Shown here piece by piece: positions 8,185 to 16,192 of a DNA stretch of 64,000 nt. Origin of the DNA: Brevibacillus gelatini (GTDB lineage Bacteria; Bacillota; Bacilli; Brevibacillales; Brevibacillaceae). The notes below the pieces were generated by a model, which was given only the letters and a program-made list of their open reading frames with translations, was not told the origin of the DNA and searched no databases. Where the stretch lies: contig NZ_RHHS01000039.1 of the NCBI RefSeq assembly GCF_003710935.1, positions 62,001 through 126,000 on the forward strand. The letters run 5' to 3'. Position numbers and translations under genes: made by a program. How positions within the stretch are numbered: the first letter of the stretch is position 1; every line of letters starts with the position of its first letter.

Positions 8185-8793
8185 TTGCGATCAGCCAAAA
8201 AGAAGAAGCGGGCGAGGTCAGTTTTCCGCAAAAGACCTCGGTCCAATCAGACAGCCAAACGCTTGATAGACAGGCTCCACCGGATCGTCCGCCTCCATGT
8301 CCGCGCCCCGAATGTGAATGTAACCACGCCTGCTCCCACCGTGTCTGTCACAAGCCCCACGCCCAACGTCCAGGTCGAGGCGCCCATCGTCCAGTTTGAA
8401 GCTCCAAAGCCACTGGTCATCCCTGCTCCGGTGGTCAAAGTGGACGTAGAGGCAGAAGACACTCCCGAGCAGGAAAGCGTAGCGAGCTTGCGAAAAGAGC
8501 TGTGCAAATGCATGAGGGAAAACCGGACGGTCGAAGTCATCCTCACGTCCGATTGGGGACCGGACAGCCGCCCCTACCGGGTGGGGCAGCTTGCCAGAGT
8601 AGACGACGGCATCATCGAGCTGAAGCTTGACGGAAGCTACGGCAACTGCATTCTCATCCCGCTCAACCGCATTGTCGCCATCATTCCGGATGCCCTTCCG
8701 CCGGGAGAATCAGCCGTAGTAGACGAACAAGCAGAAGAGGAGGCAGCGCCCGTCCCTCTCAAGTTGATAGAGGGCTCAGGAAAAGCGCTTTGA
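8185..8793 (+). CDS. Pro/Val-repeat protein with small beta domain, possibly spore-associated
   Basis: I chose the TTG start 7 nt after GGAGGTG; upstream in-frame ATG codons lack a ribosome binding site. The product has 202 residues. Residues 1-40 are strongly basic (RSAKKKKRARSVFRKRPR). Residues 41-90 are a run of short Ala-Pro-x-Val-x-Val units (RAPNVNVTTPAPTVSVTSP). Residues about 110-170 form a small beta-rich domain (VEVILTSDWGPDSRPYRVGQ, IELKLDGSYGNCILIPLNRI) that resembles an Sm/SH3-like barrel. The tail is acidic. I know no named family. It lies next to the CotSA/CotS-like genes, so a coat or crust role is plausible. Confidence 0.8.
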   Translation: MRSAKKKKRARSVFRKRPRSNQTAKRLIDRLHRIVRLHVRAPNVNVTTPAPTVSVTSPTPNVQVEAPIVQFEAPKPLVIPAPVVKVDVEAEDTPEQESVASLRKELCKCMRENRTVEVILTSDWGPDSRPYRVGQLARVDDGIIELKLDGSYGNCILIPLNRIVAIIPDALPPGESAVVDEQAEEEAAPVPLKLIEGSGKAL

Positions 8794-8808
8794 TCCTCTC
8801 GCCTTGCC

Positions 8809-8864
8809 CTCCCACTCCGGCTTGATTTTTTTGCGATTCGCCAAACAAAAAGCAGGAGTGGGAG
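8809..8864 (+). terminator. Possible terminator after the Pro/Val-repeat gene
   Basis: A 10-bp perfect stem, CTCCCACTCC/GGAGTGGGAG, encloses a 36-nt loop and is followed by AACTGCTTTTT. The large loop makes it weaker than the other terminators listed. Confidence 0.4.
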
Positions 8865-8966
8865 AACTGCTTTTTCCACGCCTCGCTTGCTTCTCGTTTG
8901 GACGAGCTTGCTCCCCTGCCCTCGTGCAGTCAAGGCTTGTCCTCCCTTTGCGAAAATAAAGCAAAC

Positions 8967-9002
8967 ACCCACTTCTTTGCCTTTGTTTCGAAAAAAGTGG
9001 GT
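8967..9002 (-). terminator. Rho-independent terminator after the glycosyltransferase gene
   Basis: On the minus strand, ACCCACTT pairs with AAGTGGGT around a 20-nt loop, then a T-rich stretch follows. It lies 23 nt past the glycosyltransferase stop. Confidence 0.65.
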
Positions 9003-9024
9003 ATTTGTGCATATTCAGTTCAAG

Positions 9025-10167
9025 CTACAGGTTCCGCCATACGTCCAGCACTTCCTGGGCAACGCGCGCCCATGTAAACCGCTGTTCCGCCAGTTGTCTT
9101 CCGCTGTTCCCCATTTTTCGCTGCAGGTCGCGATTGGACAGCAGCACCTTGAGCTGGTTGCTAAAAGACTGCGGATTTTCCGGATCTTCCACCAAGAGGC
9201 CGTTTCCGCCGATAATCACTTCGGCATTGCCGCCCCGTTTTGTCGTCACAAACGGCAGTCCTGCGGCCATCGCTTCGTAGTGGACACGGGCGAGCGGTTC
9301 CTCCCATTGTGAAGGACAGACAAAAATATCTCCTGCCCAGAACCAGTGGTGGATGTTTTCTGCCGCCACATAGCCAGTCGTGATGACCGGAACCGGGGAA
9401 CGATCCGCGAGTGCGCGTACATAGGCGACATAGTCGCTGACTTTATCGACGCTGTACCAGGAGCCTCCGACCAGAACAAGCGCGATGTCGGATTTGTAGG
9501 CCGAAAGCTCGTTCATCGCCCGCACCAGAATGTCCGCCCCTTTTTTCGGGGTCAGTCTGCCGACGAACAAAATGACCTGCCTGTTCCCAAGGTTGTGAGC
9601 TGCCCGCAGCTCCTGGCGAATTTTTCGGGCAGTCTGCGAGCTTTCCCATGGAACGAACGTCTGCAAATCGACACCGGAATAGATCGTGCGCAGCTTCCCT
9701 TGCGCTTCCGGGTAGAGCGACGCAATGACGCGCCCTACATAATCGCTGATCGTGATGATCGTCGACGTGTTGGCAATGGCGCTCGCCGCTTCCTGCGGGG
9801 AAATTTTCGCCACACCGAACATGTCGTTGTGCATGCTCAGTACGATCCGTGCGTTCGGACATACTTCACGAATCATGGGAACCAGCCGCGGCCTGTTGAA
9901 TACGTGGATCACATCGTACGGATTTGCCCGCAAAAACGCGAGAACTTCCTGCGCGTAAATTTCGAAGACGCCCTGCCCATTGACACGCACATAGCGAACA
10001 TTTCCCACACGTTCGTCCATGGCGAGCGTCGGGTCCGACGTCCCTAAAATCGTCAGGTCGTGGTGCTTTCCGAGCGTATCGGCGATCCCGGTTATATACG
10101 TCTGGATGGCGCCGCCCCGCACCGGGGGAACGGGCAGCTTTTCCGTGCAGATCATGACTACCTTCAT
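9025..10167 (-). CDS. CotSA-like glycosyltransferase (GT4 family)
   Basis: 380 residues, ATG after AAAGGAGAATTCGG. The N-terminus EKLPVPPVRGGAIQTYI is close to the start of spore coat protein CotSA of Bacillus. The GT-B fold is clear: FVGRLTPKKGADILVRAMNE opens the second Rossmann domain, and EEPLARVHYEAMAAGLPFV holds the family-4 E-x7-E donor-binding motif. It should transfer a sugar from a nucleotide donor. The preceding gene encodes a CotS-like protein with a 25-nt gap, matching the cotS/cotSA pairing in Bacillus. A role in decorating spore coat or crust components is the likely reading; the acceptor is unknown. Confidence 0.88.
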   Translation of the reverse strand: MKVVMICTEKLPVPPVRGGAIQTYITGIADTLGKHHDLTILGTSDPTLAMDERVGNVRYVRVNGQGVFEIYAQEVLAFLRANPYDVIHVFNRPRLVPMIREVCPNARIVLSMHNDMFGVAKISPQEAASAIANTSTIITISDYVGRVIASLYPEAQGKLRTIYSGVDLQTFVPWESSQTARKIRQELRAAHNLGNRQVILFVGRLTPKKGADILVRAMNELSAYKSDIALVLVGGSWYSVDKVSDYVAYVRALADRSPVPVITTGYVAAENIHHWFWAGDIFVCPSQWEEPLARVHYEAMAAGLPFVTTKRGGNAEVIIGGNGLLVEDPENPQSFSNQLKVLLSNRDLQRKMGNSGRQLAEQRFTWARVAQEVLDVWRNL

Positions 10168-10192
10168 CCGAATTCTCCTTTCCTGACACGAC

Positions 10193-12070
10193 TCATCGCA
10201 TGGTTCTGCCTGTTTTTTTGGCTTTTGCCGCGCGCGGCTTCTTGGCCTGATTACTGGTCAATTTGCGGCTTGGAGCTGCTGCCTTTTTATAAGGATGCTT
10301 GACGGCTGCATGCTGAGTGCCTTGGGGAGAATTGGACCGTTTTGCAAGCTGGGTTCCTGTTTTTGTTGTTGCGTTCGACTTGCCAGTCTTTTTGAGCGCT
10401 TTTCCTGCGGGCAGCTTGGCGCTTGCTTTCTTGCCCGTTCTGCTTGCTGTTTTTGTCGAGCCTGTTGACGCTGCCTTTTTCTTCGCTGGTTTAACCCCGG
10501 CTTTTTTCACAGTAGCGACTCTCGGCTTCAGGCGCTTGCGCTGCGTGCTCGCTGGCATCGTTGCCTCTGCGGCAGGCAGCCCGGGATTAGGGAAGAGCAC
10601 AACTTCTGGCAGCTTTTCCTTTTCCTTTTCCTTCTCCCGTTTCCCGCTTTCTCTTGCTGCTTCAATCGGTCGCGCTTCTTTGACGGGCGGCTTTTTCGCG
10701 GGCACAGCAGTTCGCACAGACTTGCGTTCTTTTTCAGGAAGGCGAATAACCTTTCCAGGTTCCACAGCGACTGGCTTGCTTTCCTCTTGCCGTTCCACGC
10801 CGACTGGCTTGCTCTGCTCTTGCGATTTCACACCTGCTGGTTTGCTCTCCGCTTGTGCCGCCGGAGTTGGCGAAGCGAGCTGCCATTTTGCCTGATCGGA
10901 TGCACTCACAGGCGACTGGGGCACGGGCGTGGCCGGAACGACAACCTGGGTGTAATCGCCGGGCTGGTACTGGCTGATGTCTTTCGCCAGCTCCGCCAAT
11001 GCCTGGTCTTTGGTCTGGTCGGTGGAGAGGACGCGCTGCAGGATGGCCTCTGCTTCCGTGTTCAGGAACGTGACCGGATCGTAAAACATTTCCTTCAGAT
11101 GCTTGTAAAATTCATTTGGCAACGCCATGTCGATCAGAAGCACTTCAAACGACTCCCGATCGAGCGGGTTCGCCCGGTGATACGCTTCAATCATGCCTCT
11201 CATCCACGTCAAATCCCAGACACCCATATCGTCCATCGTGCTCGTAATCAGCTTGCGCAGGTCGCGGAACGGCAAATCGTAAGCCACACCGTCCAGGTCG
11301 ATGACCCAAAGCCCGCCTGGTCCGTTCTGGCCATTGGACCAACCGTAGTCCTGATGGACCACTCCCCAGTGCGGTTCGCCCATCTGCACCATTCTTGGAT
11401 AGGCAGACGCTTTCAGCCGCTCCAGCGCATCCAATGCTTGCCGCTCATACTTGTCGACGACAGACAAAATCGAGTTGCTTGCGGCCGTCTCCCGATAGGC
11501 TTTTGCCATTTCACGCATCCAGCCGATTTTTTTGGCAATCTTTTGATAGTAGTTGGGCCAACGGTACAGACGGGAAGAGTTTTTCGCCCCCTTTGGCGGC
11601 ACGTATCCTTTCGAATGTCGATGAAATTCTCCCAGGCCGTAGCACAGCTCCTGCGCTCCTGCCAAGTCTACCTTGGTCGCTTGTGTAAGGGTGATCCAGT
11701 CCGTGACAATCCACAGCTTTCCGCCCTTTTCCACGAAGAGCTTTCCGTCTCTGGCCGGAATGAGCGCGGGAACTCTGGCCCCCTGCTTGACGACATACTC
11801 CTGCAAGCCAACGCTGAAAAGACTTCTCTCCGGCGTGCGGTGCAGCACTTTCAGACTGCGCGGCCCTTTGTCCGTCTCGATCCGCCAGATCGCGCCGCCT
11901 TTGTCCGGCTTCGAGGTAATCAGCGTCTTGCTCTTGACGGACATCTCGTATTCTTTCATGACGAGCTCCGCGATCGCATCGACTTCCGGAGGTACTTGCA
12001 TATCCCAGTCGACTGGAGTGGGCTGGCTGTCGTCGCGGGTGGCCCAAGGCTTGATTACGTACTGTTCCAT
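10193..12070 (-). CDS. CotS-family spore coat protein with long basic C-terminal tail
   Basis: 625 residues from the ATG after GGGGGGAATGAA. Residues 1-350 match the CotS/CotI kinase-like fold: HQDYGWSNGQ resembles the catalytic loop and VIDLDGVAYDLPFRDL the metal-binding loop of aminoglycoside-kinase-like proteins. Classical CotS is about 350 residues. The remaining 270 residues are low complexity. There are three near-identical units (SKPAGVKSQEQ, SKPVGVERQEE, SKPVAVEPGK), then a mixed charged stretch. The last part is a Lys/Ala/Thr-rich tail of about 115 residues (KKAGVKPAKKKAAS) resembling histone H1 or AlgP tails. The tail is very basic and could bind polyanions or be cross-linked. It forms an operon with the CotSA-like gene. 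Confidence 0.88.
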   Translation of the reverse strand: MEQYVIKPWATRDDSQPTPVDWDMQVPPEVDAIAELVMKEYEMSVKSKTLITSKPDKGGAIWRIETDKGPRSLKVLHRTPERSLFSVGLQEYVVKQGARVPALIPARDGKLFVEKGGKLWIVTDWITLTQATKVDLAGAQELCYGLGEFHRHSKGYVPPKGAKNSSRLYRWPNYYQKIAKKIGWMREMAKAYRETAASNSILSVVDKYERQALDALERLKASAYPRMVQMGEPHWGVVHQDYGWSNGQNGPGGLWVIDLDGVAYDLPFRDLRKLITSTMDDMGVWDLTWMRGMIEAYHRANPLDRESFEVLLIDMALPNEFYKHLKEMFYDPVTFLNTEAEAILQRVLSTDQTKDQALAELAKDISQYQPGDYTQVVVPATPVPQSPVSASDQAKWQLASPTPAAQAESKPAGVKSQEQSKPVGVERQEESKPVAVEPGKVIRLPEKERKSVRTAVPAKKPPVKEARPIEAARESGKREKEKEKEKLPEVVLFPNPGLPAAEATMPASTQRKRLKPRVATVKKAGVKPAKKKAASTGSTKTASRTGKKASAKLPAGKALKKTGKSNATTKTGTQLAKRSNSPQGTQHAAVKHPYKKAAAPSRKLTSNQAKKPRAAKAKKTGRTMR

Positions 12071-12181
12071 TTCATTCCCCCCGTTGTTCCATGTTAAAGC
12101 GCTCACCTTCTTCATAAATTATTCGTGCACAATGCTTGGCGAAACGGACAAATATCCTTGGGAACTTGCCAATTCACCAGC

Positions 12182-12228
12182 AAAAAAGCGGCCTGACCTG
12201 CGCACGAAAAACACAGATCAGGCCGCTT
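12182..12228 (-). terminator. Rho-independent terminator, distal hairpin
   Basis: An 11-bp stem, AAGCGGCCTGA/TCAGGCCGCTT (12186-12196 with 12218-12228), is followed by a T run on the minus strand. It lies between the acidic-protein gene and the CotS-like gene. Confidence 0.75.
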
Positions 12229-12271
12229 GGGCCAATCAGCAAAATTTTCCGGATGTTCCCGCTCATGGCAC

Positions 12272-12307
12272 GCCAAAAGATACGCCTAGATGCGCGTATC
12301 TTTTGGC
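12272..12307 (-). terminator. Perfect 14-bp hairpin behind the acidic-protein gene
   Basis: GCCAAAAGATACGC pairs perfectly with GCGTATCTTTTGGC across 8 nt, 15 nt past the stop of the acidic-protein gene. No T run follows directly, so it may protect the 3' end or act together with the distal hairpin. Confidence 0.5.
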
Positions 12308-12322
12308 ATGTTTATTGAAACA

Positions 12323-12487
12323 TCAGTCTTCGTCCTCTTCATCTTCGTCGTCTTCCAAGAACGGTGCCTGATTTTTGGAGAAGATCCATTTTTTCTTGGT
12401 GCCATCCTCATATTCTACCTTGACTTCGATCTCTTCAATCCCATCGTCCTCCCCGACAGCGTCGCGCAAATACCTCAACCAATCCAT
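12323..12487 (-). CDS. Small acidic protein, 54 residues
   Basis: The ATG follows AGGAGGTGGAGGC, a very strong ribosome binding site. The protein begins MDWLRYLRDAVGEDDG, has a short beta-like middle (IEVKVEYEDGTKKKWIFSKN) and ends in an Asp/Glu run (LEDDEDEEDED). It resembles small Firmicute proteins of unknown function. Two hairpins behind the stop support a separate transcription unit. I cannot assign a role. Confidence 0.75.
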   Translation of the reverse strand: MDWLRYLRDAVGEDDGIEEIEVKVEYEDGTKKKWIFSKNQAPFLEDDEDEEDED

Positions 12488-12741
12488 GCCTCCACCTCCT
12501 GGTAACGGATGATGATCTGCCTGTTCGTCAGCGGCTCTCCCGTCGACATTGTTACTATATGACAGTCGCCTCTCTTGTGTAATGGTTCACTGTCCCATTC
12601 CGCCCTGCAAATTTTTTCCAACTTTTGCTATCCTCTTCTCCCGCCGCGCCCGTTACATATTTGCAGACTGACTGGACAAACTTTGGGTGGAAACGTCCGT
12701 GCCACCGTCATGACCTGGGATAGGAAAGGAGTGCCAGATTG

Positions 12742-13584
12742 ATGAAACCACGCTACAAAAAGCTGCTTCACGTTGGCGCCATTCTGCTTTTGGCGTTCAG
12801 CCTGCCGCTGCATGCGGCTGTCGCCCATCAGGACCATCCGTACCATTTCGGCTTCAAAAAAAGCAGGAACGGACAGCTTCCTTCGATCAACGAAGAAGGG
12901 TTCAAAAGCATCGTAGATCGGCACGGCGCTGTTTTTTTGGGAGACACGTCGAAAAAAGAGCTGTATCTGACATTCGACAACGGGTATGAAAACGGCTATA
13001 CCCCGGCGATCCTGGACACGCTTAAAGCGAAAAAAGTGCCCGCGATTTTTTTTGTGACAGGCCATTACGTCAAGGACCAGCCTGAACTGTTGAAGCGGAT
13101 GACGAGAGAAGGCCATCTCATCGGCAATCACTCCTGGAGCCATCCGGACATGACAACCATGTCCAACGAGAAAATCAAGGAAGAACTGACACGGGTCAGC
13201 GAGGCAGTCGCCCAAGTGACCGGACAGGCAAACATGCGCTATCTGCGTCCGCCCAGAGGCATTTTCAGCGACCGCACACTCGCTGTCAGCAAGGAGCTGG
13301 GCTATACGAACGTATTCTGGTCGATCGCCTACAAGGACTGGGATACAAAAGTGCAGCGCGGGGCCAGGTACGCGTTTGACAGCGTCATGAGCCAGTTGCA
13401 TCCAGGAGCCGTCATTCTCTTGCACGCTGTTTCCAAGGACAACGCCGATGCGCTCGGGTCGATCATCGACGAGGCCCGCAAGCGCGGCTATGAATTCAGA
13501 AGCCTGGACCAGCTGCCGCAAATGCAGGCTGGCACTCCGCAAGCTTTGCCAAAAAATGAGTCGCAGGCTCCCTTAAAACCATGA
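12742..13584 (+). CDS. pdaA: Peptidoglycan N-acetylmuramic acid deacetylase PdaA
   Basis: 280 residues with an N-terminal signal peptide (LLHVGAILLLAFSLPLHAAVA). The polysaccharide deacetylase fold shows motif 1 as LTFDNGYENG, with Asn where most family members have a second Asp; this Asn is normal in PdaA. Motif 2 is HLIGNHSWSHPD (zinc His residues), motif 3 is RYLRPPRG, and motif 5 is VILLHAVSKDN. PdaA removes the acetyl group of muramic acid during muramic delta-lactam formation in spore cortex, which cortex-lytic enzymes need at germination. I start at the second of the tandem TTG-ATG codons, after AGGAAAGGA. In Bacillus the gene is expressed in the forespore. Confidence 0.93.
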   Translation: MKPRYKKLLHVGAILLLAFSLPLHAAVAHQDHPYHFGFKKSRNGQLPSINEEGFKSIVDRHGAVFLGDTSKKELYLTFDNGYENGYTPAILDTLKAKKVPAIFFVTGHYVKDQPELLKRMTREGHLIGNHSWSHPDMTTMSNEKIKEELTRVSEAVAQVTGQANMRYLRPPRGIFSDRTLAVSKELGYTNVFWSIAYKDWDTKVQRGARYAFDSVMSQLHPGAVILLHAVSKDNADALGSIIDEARKRGYEFRSLDQLPQMQAGTPQALPKNESQAPLKP

Positions 13585-13591
13585 TTGATCG

Positions 13592-13641
13592 AAAAAAACT
13601 CCCGCTGCCTCGTCCGTTTCCAGACGAGGGCGGGAGTTTTT
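13592..13641. terminator. Bidirectional terminator between pdaA and aspA
   Basis: AAACTCCCGC and CCTCGTC pair with GACGAGG and GCGGGAGTTT around a short loop, flanked by A and T runs on both sides. It separates two convergent genes. Confidence 0.9.
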
Positions 13642-13659
13642 GCCCATTCTATTTTACGA

Positions 13660-15084
13660 TTAATCGCGATCCAACAGGGAAGCGCCAGCGATACCCGGAT
13701 GCGTCATCTCGAACGGATCGAGAATCAGGTCCAGCTCTTCTTCCGTCAGGACGTTGTACTGCAAGCACAGCTCGCGCACGGATTTTCCAGTCAAAATCGC
13801 TTCGCGCGCGATGCGGGCTGCTGTTTCATAGCCGAGATGCGGGTTGACGGCTGTGATAACGCCTACGCTTTTTTCTACGTATTCTTTCATCCGCTCGCGG
13901 TTTGCCTCGATGCCTTCCAGGCAGTAGCGCGTAAAGGCGCGGAACGCGTTGTCCATGATGCTGATCGACTGCAGCAGGTTGAAGACGAGGACCGGCTCCA
14001 TGACGTTCAGCTCCAGTTGGCCTGCTTCCGAAGCGAGGCAAATGGTGTGATCGTTTCCGATAACCTGGAACGCCACCTGGTTGATGACCTCTGCCATGAC
14101 CGGATTGACTTTGCCCGGCATGATCGAAGACCCTGGCTGGCGCGCAGGCAGCGAAATCTCTCCCAGACCCGCACGCGGACCAGACGACATCAGGCGCAGG
14201 TCGTTGGCGATTTTGGACATGTTCATCATGCATACTTTCAGCGCTGCGGACACTTCTGTGTACGCGTCGGTGTTTTGCGTCGCGTCTACGAGGTGCTCCG
14301 CCCCGACGAGCGGGAAGCCGCTGATTTCCGCCAGATGCTTGACCACGGTCGCAATGTAGCGCGGATCGGCATTCAGGCCTGTCCCGACAGCAGTCGCACC
14401 CATGTTCACTTCGTACAGGTGCTGGCGGGATTGCTTGATCCGCTTAATATCGCGCTCCAGCACGCGGCGATATGCTTCAAACTCCTGTCCGAGGCGGATC
14501 GGAACAGCATCCTGCAAATGCGTGCGGCCCATCTTGATGACGTCATCGAACTCTTTTGCTTTTTGGCCAAAAGCGTCACGCATTGTCTCCATGGTGACGA
14601 GCAGCTTTTCCAGCAAATCGAGCGTCGCGATGTGGATTGCCGTCGGGAAAGCGTCATTGGTCGATTGCGACATGTTGACGTGTGTATTTGGACTGAGATG
14701 GAAGTAGTCTCCTTTTTTCTCGCCAAGAAGCTCCAGACCGCGGTTGGCGATGACTTCGTTTGCATTCATGTTAATGGATGTTCCCGCACCGCCCTGAATC
14801 GGGTCCACGATGAATTGATCGTGCCATTTCCCGTCAATGATCTCCTGCGCGGCTGTCACAATCGCATTGCCGAGTCGCGGATTCAAGCGGGAAACCTCCA
14901 TGTTCGCAAGGGCCGCCGCTTTTTTGACCATGGCCATTGCGACAATCAGGGATGAATGGAGGCGATACCCGGTAATCGGGAAGTTTTCTGTCGCCCGCAT
15001 CGTTTGCACGCCATAGTAGGCATCTGCGGGAATTTCCTTTTCACCGAGAAAGTCTTTTTCCGTACGAAATGTTTGTTGTACCAT
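13660..15084 (-). CDS. aspA: Aspartate ammonia-lyase (aspartase)
   Basis: 474 residues, the usual aspartase length. The fumarase/aspartase signature GSSIMPGKVNP is present near residue 320, with the mobile catalytic Ser in this loop. Other conserved parts are DPIQGGAGTSINMNANEV, PNTHVNMSQSTNDAFPTA and GRTHLQDAVPI. It deaminates L-aspartate reversibly to fumarate and ammonia in the cytosol. Family members also include fumarase C; the DPIQGGAGTS and VIGNDHTICLASEAGQLELN segments favour aspartase. It is monocistronic, with a terminator shared with pdaA. Confidence 0.9.
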   Translation of the reverse strand: MVQQTFRTEKDFLGEKEIPADAYYGVQTMRATENFPITGYRLHSSLIVAMAMVKKAAALANMEVSRLNPRLGNAIVTAAQEIIDGKWHDQFIVDPIQGGAGTSINMNANEVIANRGLELLGEKKGDYFHLSPNTHVNMSQSTNDAFPTAIHIATLDLLEKLLVTMETMRDAFGQKAKEFDDVIKMGRTHLQDAVPIRLGQEFEAYRRVLERDIKRIKQSRQHLYEVNMGATAVGTGLNADPRYIATVVKHLAEISGFPLVGAEHLVDATQNTDAYTEVSAALKVCMMNMSKIANDLRLMSSGPRAGLGEISLPARQPGSSIMPGKVNPVMAEVINQVAFQVIGNDHTICLASEAGQLELNVMEPVLVFNLLQSISIMDNAFRAFTRYCLEGIEANRERMKEYVEKSVGVITAVNPHLGYETAARIAREAILTGKSVRELCLQYNVLTEEELDLILDPFEMTHPGIAGASLLDRD

Positions 15085-15245
15085 TCTTATCAGACCAGCT
15101 TTCTAGGAATAATGATTACTGCTTCCACCCCATTTTAGCACAAAGTTGGAGTGGTATGACCAGTAGTTTGTAACACTATTTGGCTTTTTTACGTCTTATC
15201 TTGTGAACAGCTCCACCCACTATCTGGACAGAATCGAGGGATACG

Positions 15246-15740
15246 ATGAAAAAGCTTCTTTTCGTCTTGTTGACAGTCGGTTTGTTGCAAGGCTGCACAA
15301 GCGCTCCGCCTGCCCAGGAAAACCCGCCTGTTACGCAGCCGCAAACGCCCGCACAATCGGAAACACCGGCCCCTGCCCCGTCGCAGACTCCGGCAGAACA
15401 GCAGCCTGCCGAGCAACCGGAAACGAAAGAAACCGTCTATGCCAATGATATTTTTCGCAATGTCACCGTGAAAAAAACAGGAGAGGATACATTTGAAGTA
15501 AAAGGGCAGGCGCAGGTGTTCGAAGCCGTCGTCAACTACGTCGTGGAAGACGGACACAACGAGCTGGCCCAGGGCTTTTTCCAAACCTCTGCCGGAGCTC
15601 CCGAATGGGGCGACTTTACGCAAACCGTGAAGGTGAAAAAAGCCGAACCGAACAGCACACTCATGCTGATCCTGTTTGAAGCGAGCGCGAAGGACGGCAG
15701 CCGCCGGATGGAGCTCATCATTCCGTTGCCAGAAAAATAG
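15246..15740 (+). CDS. Gmad2 (spore-germination immunoglobulin-like) lipoprotein
   Basis: 164 residues. The N-terminus MKKLLFVLLTVGLLQGC is a lipoprotein signal with Cys at about 17. Residues 18-60 are a Pro/Gln/Thr-rich linker. Residues about 65-163 form a Gmad2 domain (VYANDIFRNVTVKKTGEDTF, GQAQVFEAVVNYVVEDG, FFQTSAGAPEWGDF, IIPLPEK). Gmad2 occurs in GerM-like and other spore-associated secreted proteins, probably as a binding domain. A close paralogue without the lipobox is at 58103. Start follows GAGGGATACG. Confidence 0.88.
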   Translation: MKKLLFVLLTVGLLQGCTSAPPAQENPPVTQPQTPAQSETPAPAPSQTPAEQQPAEQPETKETVYANDIFRNVTVKKTGEDTFEVKGQAQVFEAVVNYVVEDGHNELAQGFFQTSAGAPEWGDFTQTVKVKKAEPNSTLMLILFEASAKDGSRRMELIIPLPEK

Positions 15741-15792
15741 AAGCTTCCGCTTGGGTTGGGCGAAGATTCCGCATCTATTATGGTATGGTAAA

Positions 15793-15827
15793 ACAACAGC
15801 CCTCTCGCTTGGAGAGGGCTGTGTTGT
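15793..15827. terminator. Terminator between Gmad2 lipoprotein and small zinc-ribbon gene
   Basis: ACAGCCCTCTC pairs with GAGAGGGCTGT around a GCTTG-type loop, with flanking AACAA/TTGTT sequence extending the stem. It serves convergent genes. Confidence 0.8.
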
Positions 15828-15879
15828 TTCTGACTTTTATCTATCGTTGTGTGGCAACATGCTGACTTGCGTCGTGCTG

Positions 15880-16005
15880 CTACTTTTGCTCGCTTTGTTC
15901 TTCCTTGTAGCAATCCATGCAAAGGGCACCATTGTTTTCGATCTCGTAATCAGTCAAGCGAGCCTGGCAAGATTTGCATAGTTTTTCTGTGAGTACCAAG
16001 TTCAA
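15880..16005 (-). CDS. 41-residue CxxC...CxxC zinc-ribbon-like protein
   Basis: A TTG start lies 8 nt after GAGGAG. The product contains KLCKSCQARL and GALCMDCYKEEQ, two CxxC pairs 18 residues apart, with a short Glu/Gln/Lys-rich tail. The spacing suits one small zinc site. The length is below usual ORF cut-offs. The start site, the paired cysteines and the terminator behind it support a real gene. Its function is not known to me. Confidence 0.7.
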   Translation of the reverse strand: MNLVLTEKLCKSCQARLTDYEIENNGALCMDCYKEEQSEQK

Positions 16006-16192
16006 GACTATATCTCCTCTCAATTATGTACGTGAGTCTATTTATATTATAACCATGGATGGATTTTCGAAAAGCAAGCGTGTGTTAAAATTTCGTGAAT
16101 TCTCTCAATAGTACAGTACATAACTGCCTGCAAAAGCCTTTTTAGCAGGCTCCCGCAGCTTGCCCGTTCCATCATTGCTCAGGGAGGACCAG

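Noticed and set aside
10787-12097. Long plus-strand open frame (436 codons)
   Set aside because: Antisense to the CotS-like gene; His/Arg/Gln-rich shadow composition.
12136-12318. 60-codon plus-strand open frame
   Set aside because: It overlaps the two terminator hairpins of the acidic-protein gene and has no ribosome binding site.
12950-13000. PdaA catalytic Asp missing (TFDNG rather than TFDDG)
   Set aside because: Asn at this position is the normal PdaA subfamily state, so it is not evidence of inactivation.
12628-13542. Long minus-strand open frame (304 codons)
   Set aside because: It is antisense to pdaA, whose deacetylase motifs, signal peptide and ribosome binding site are clear; the minus frame shows no recognisable protein.
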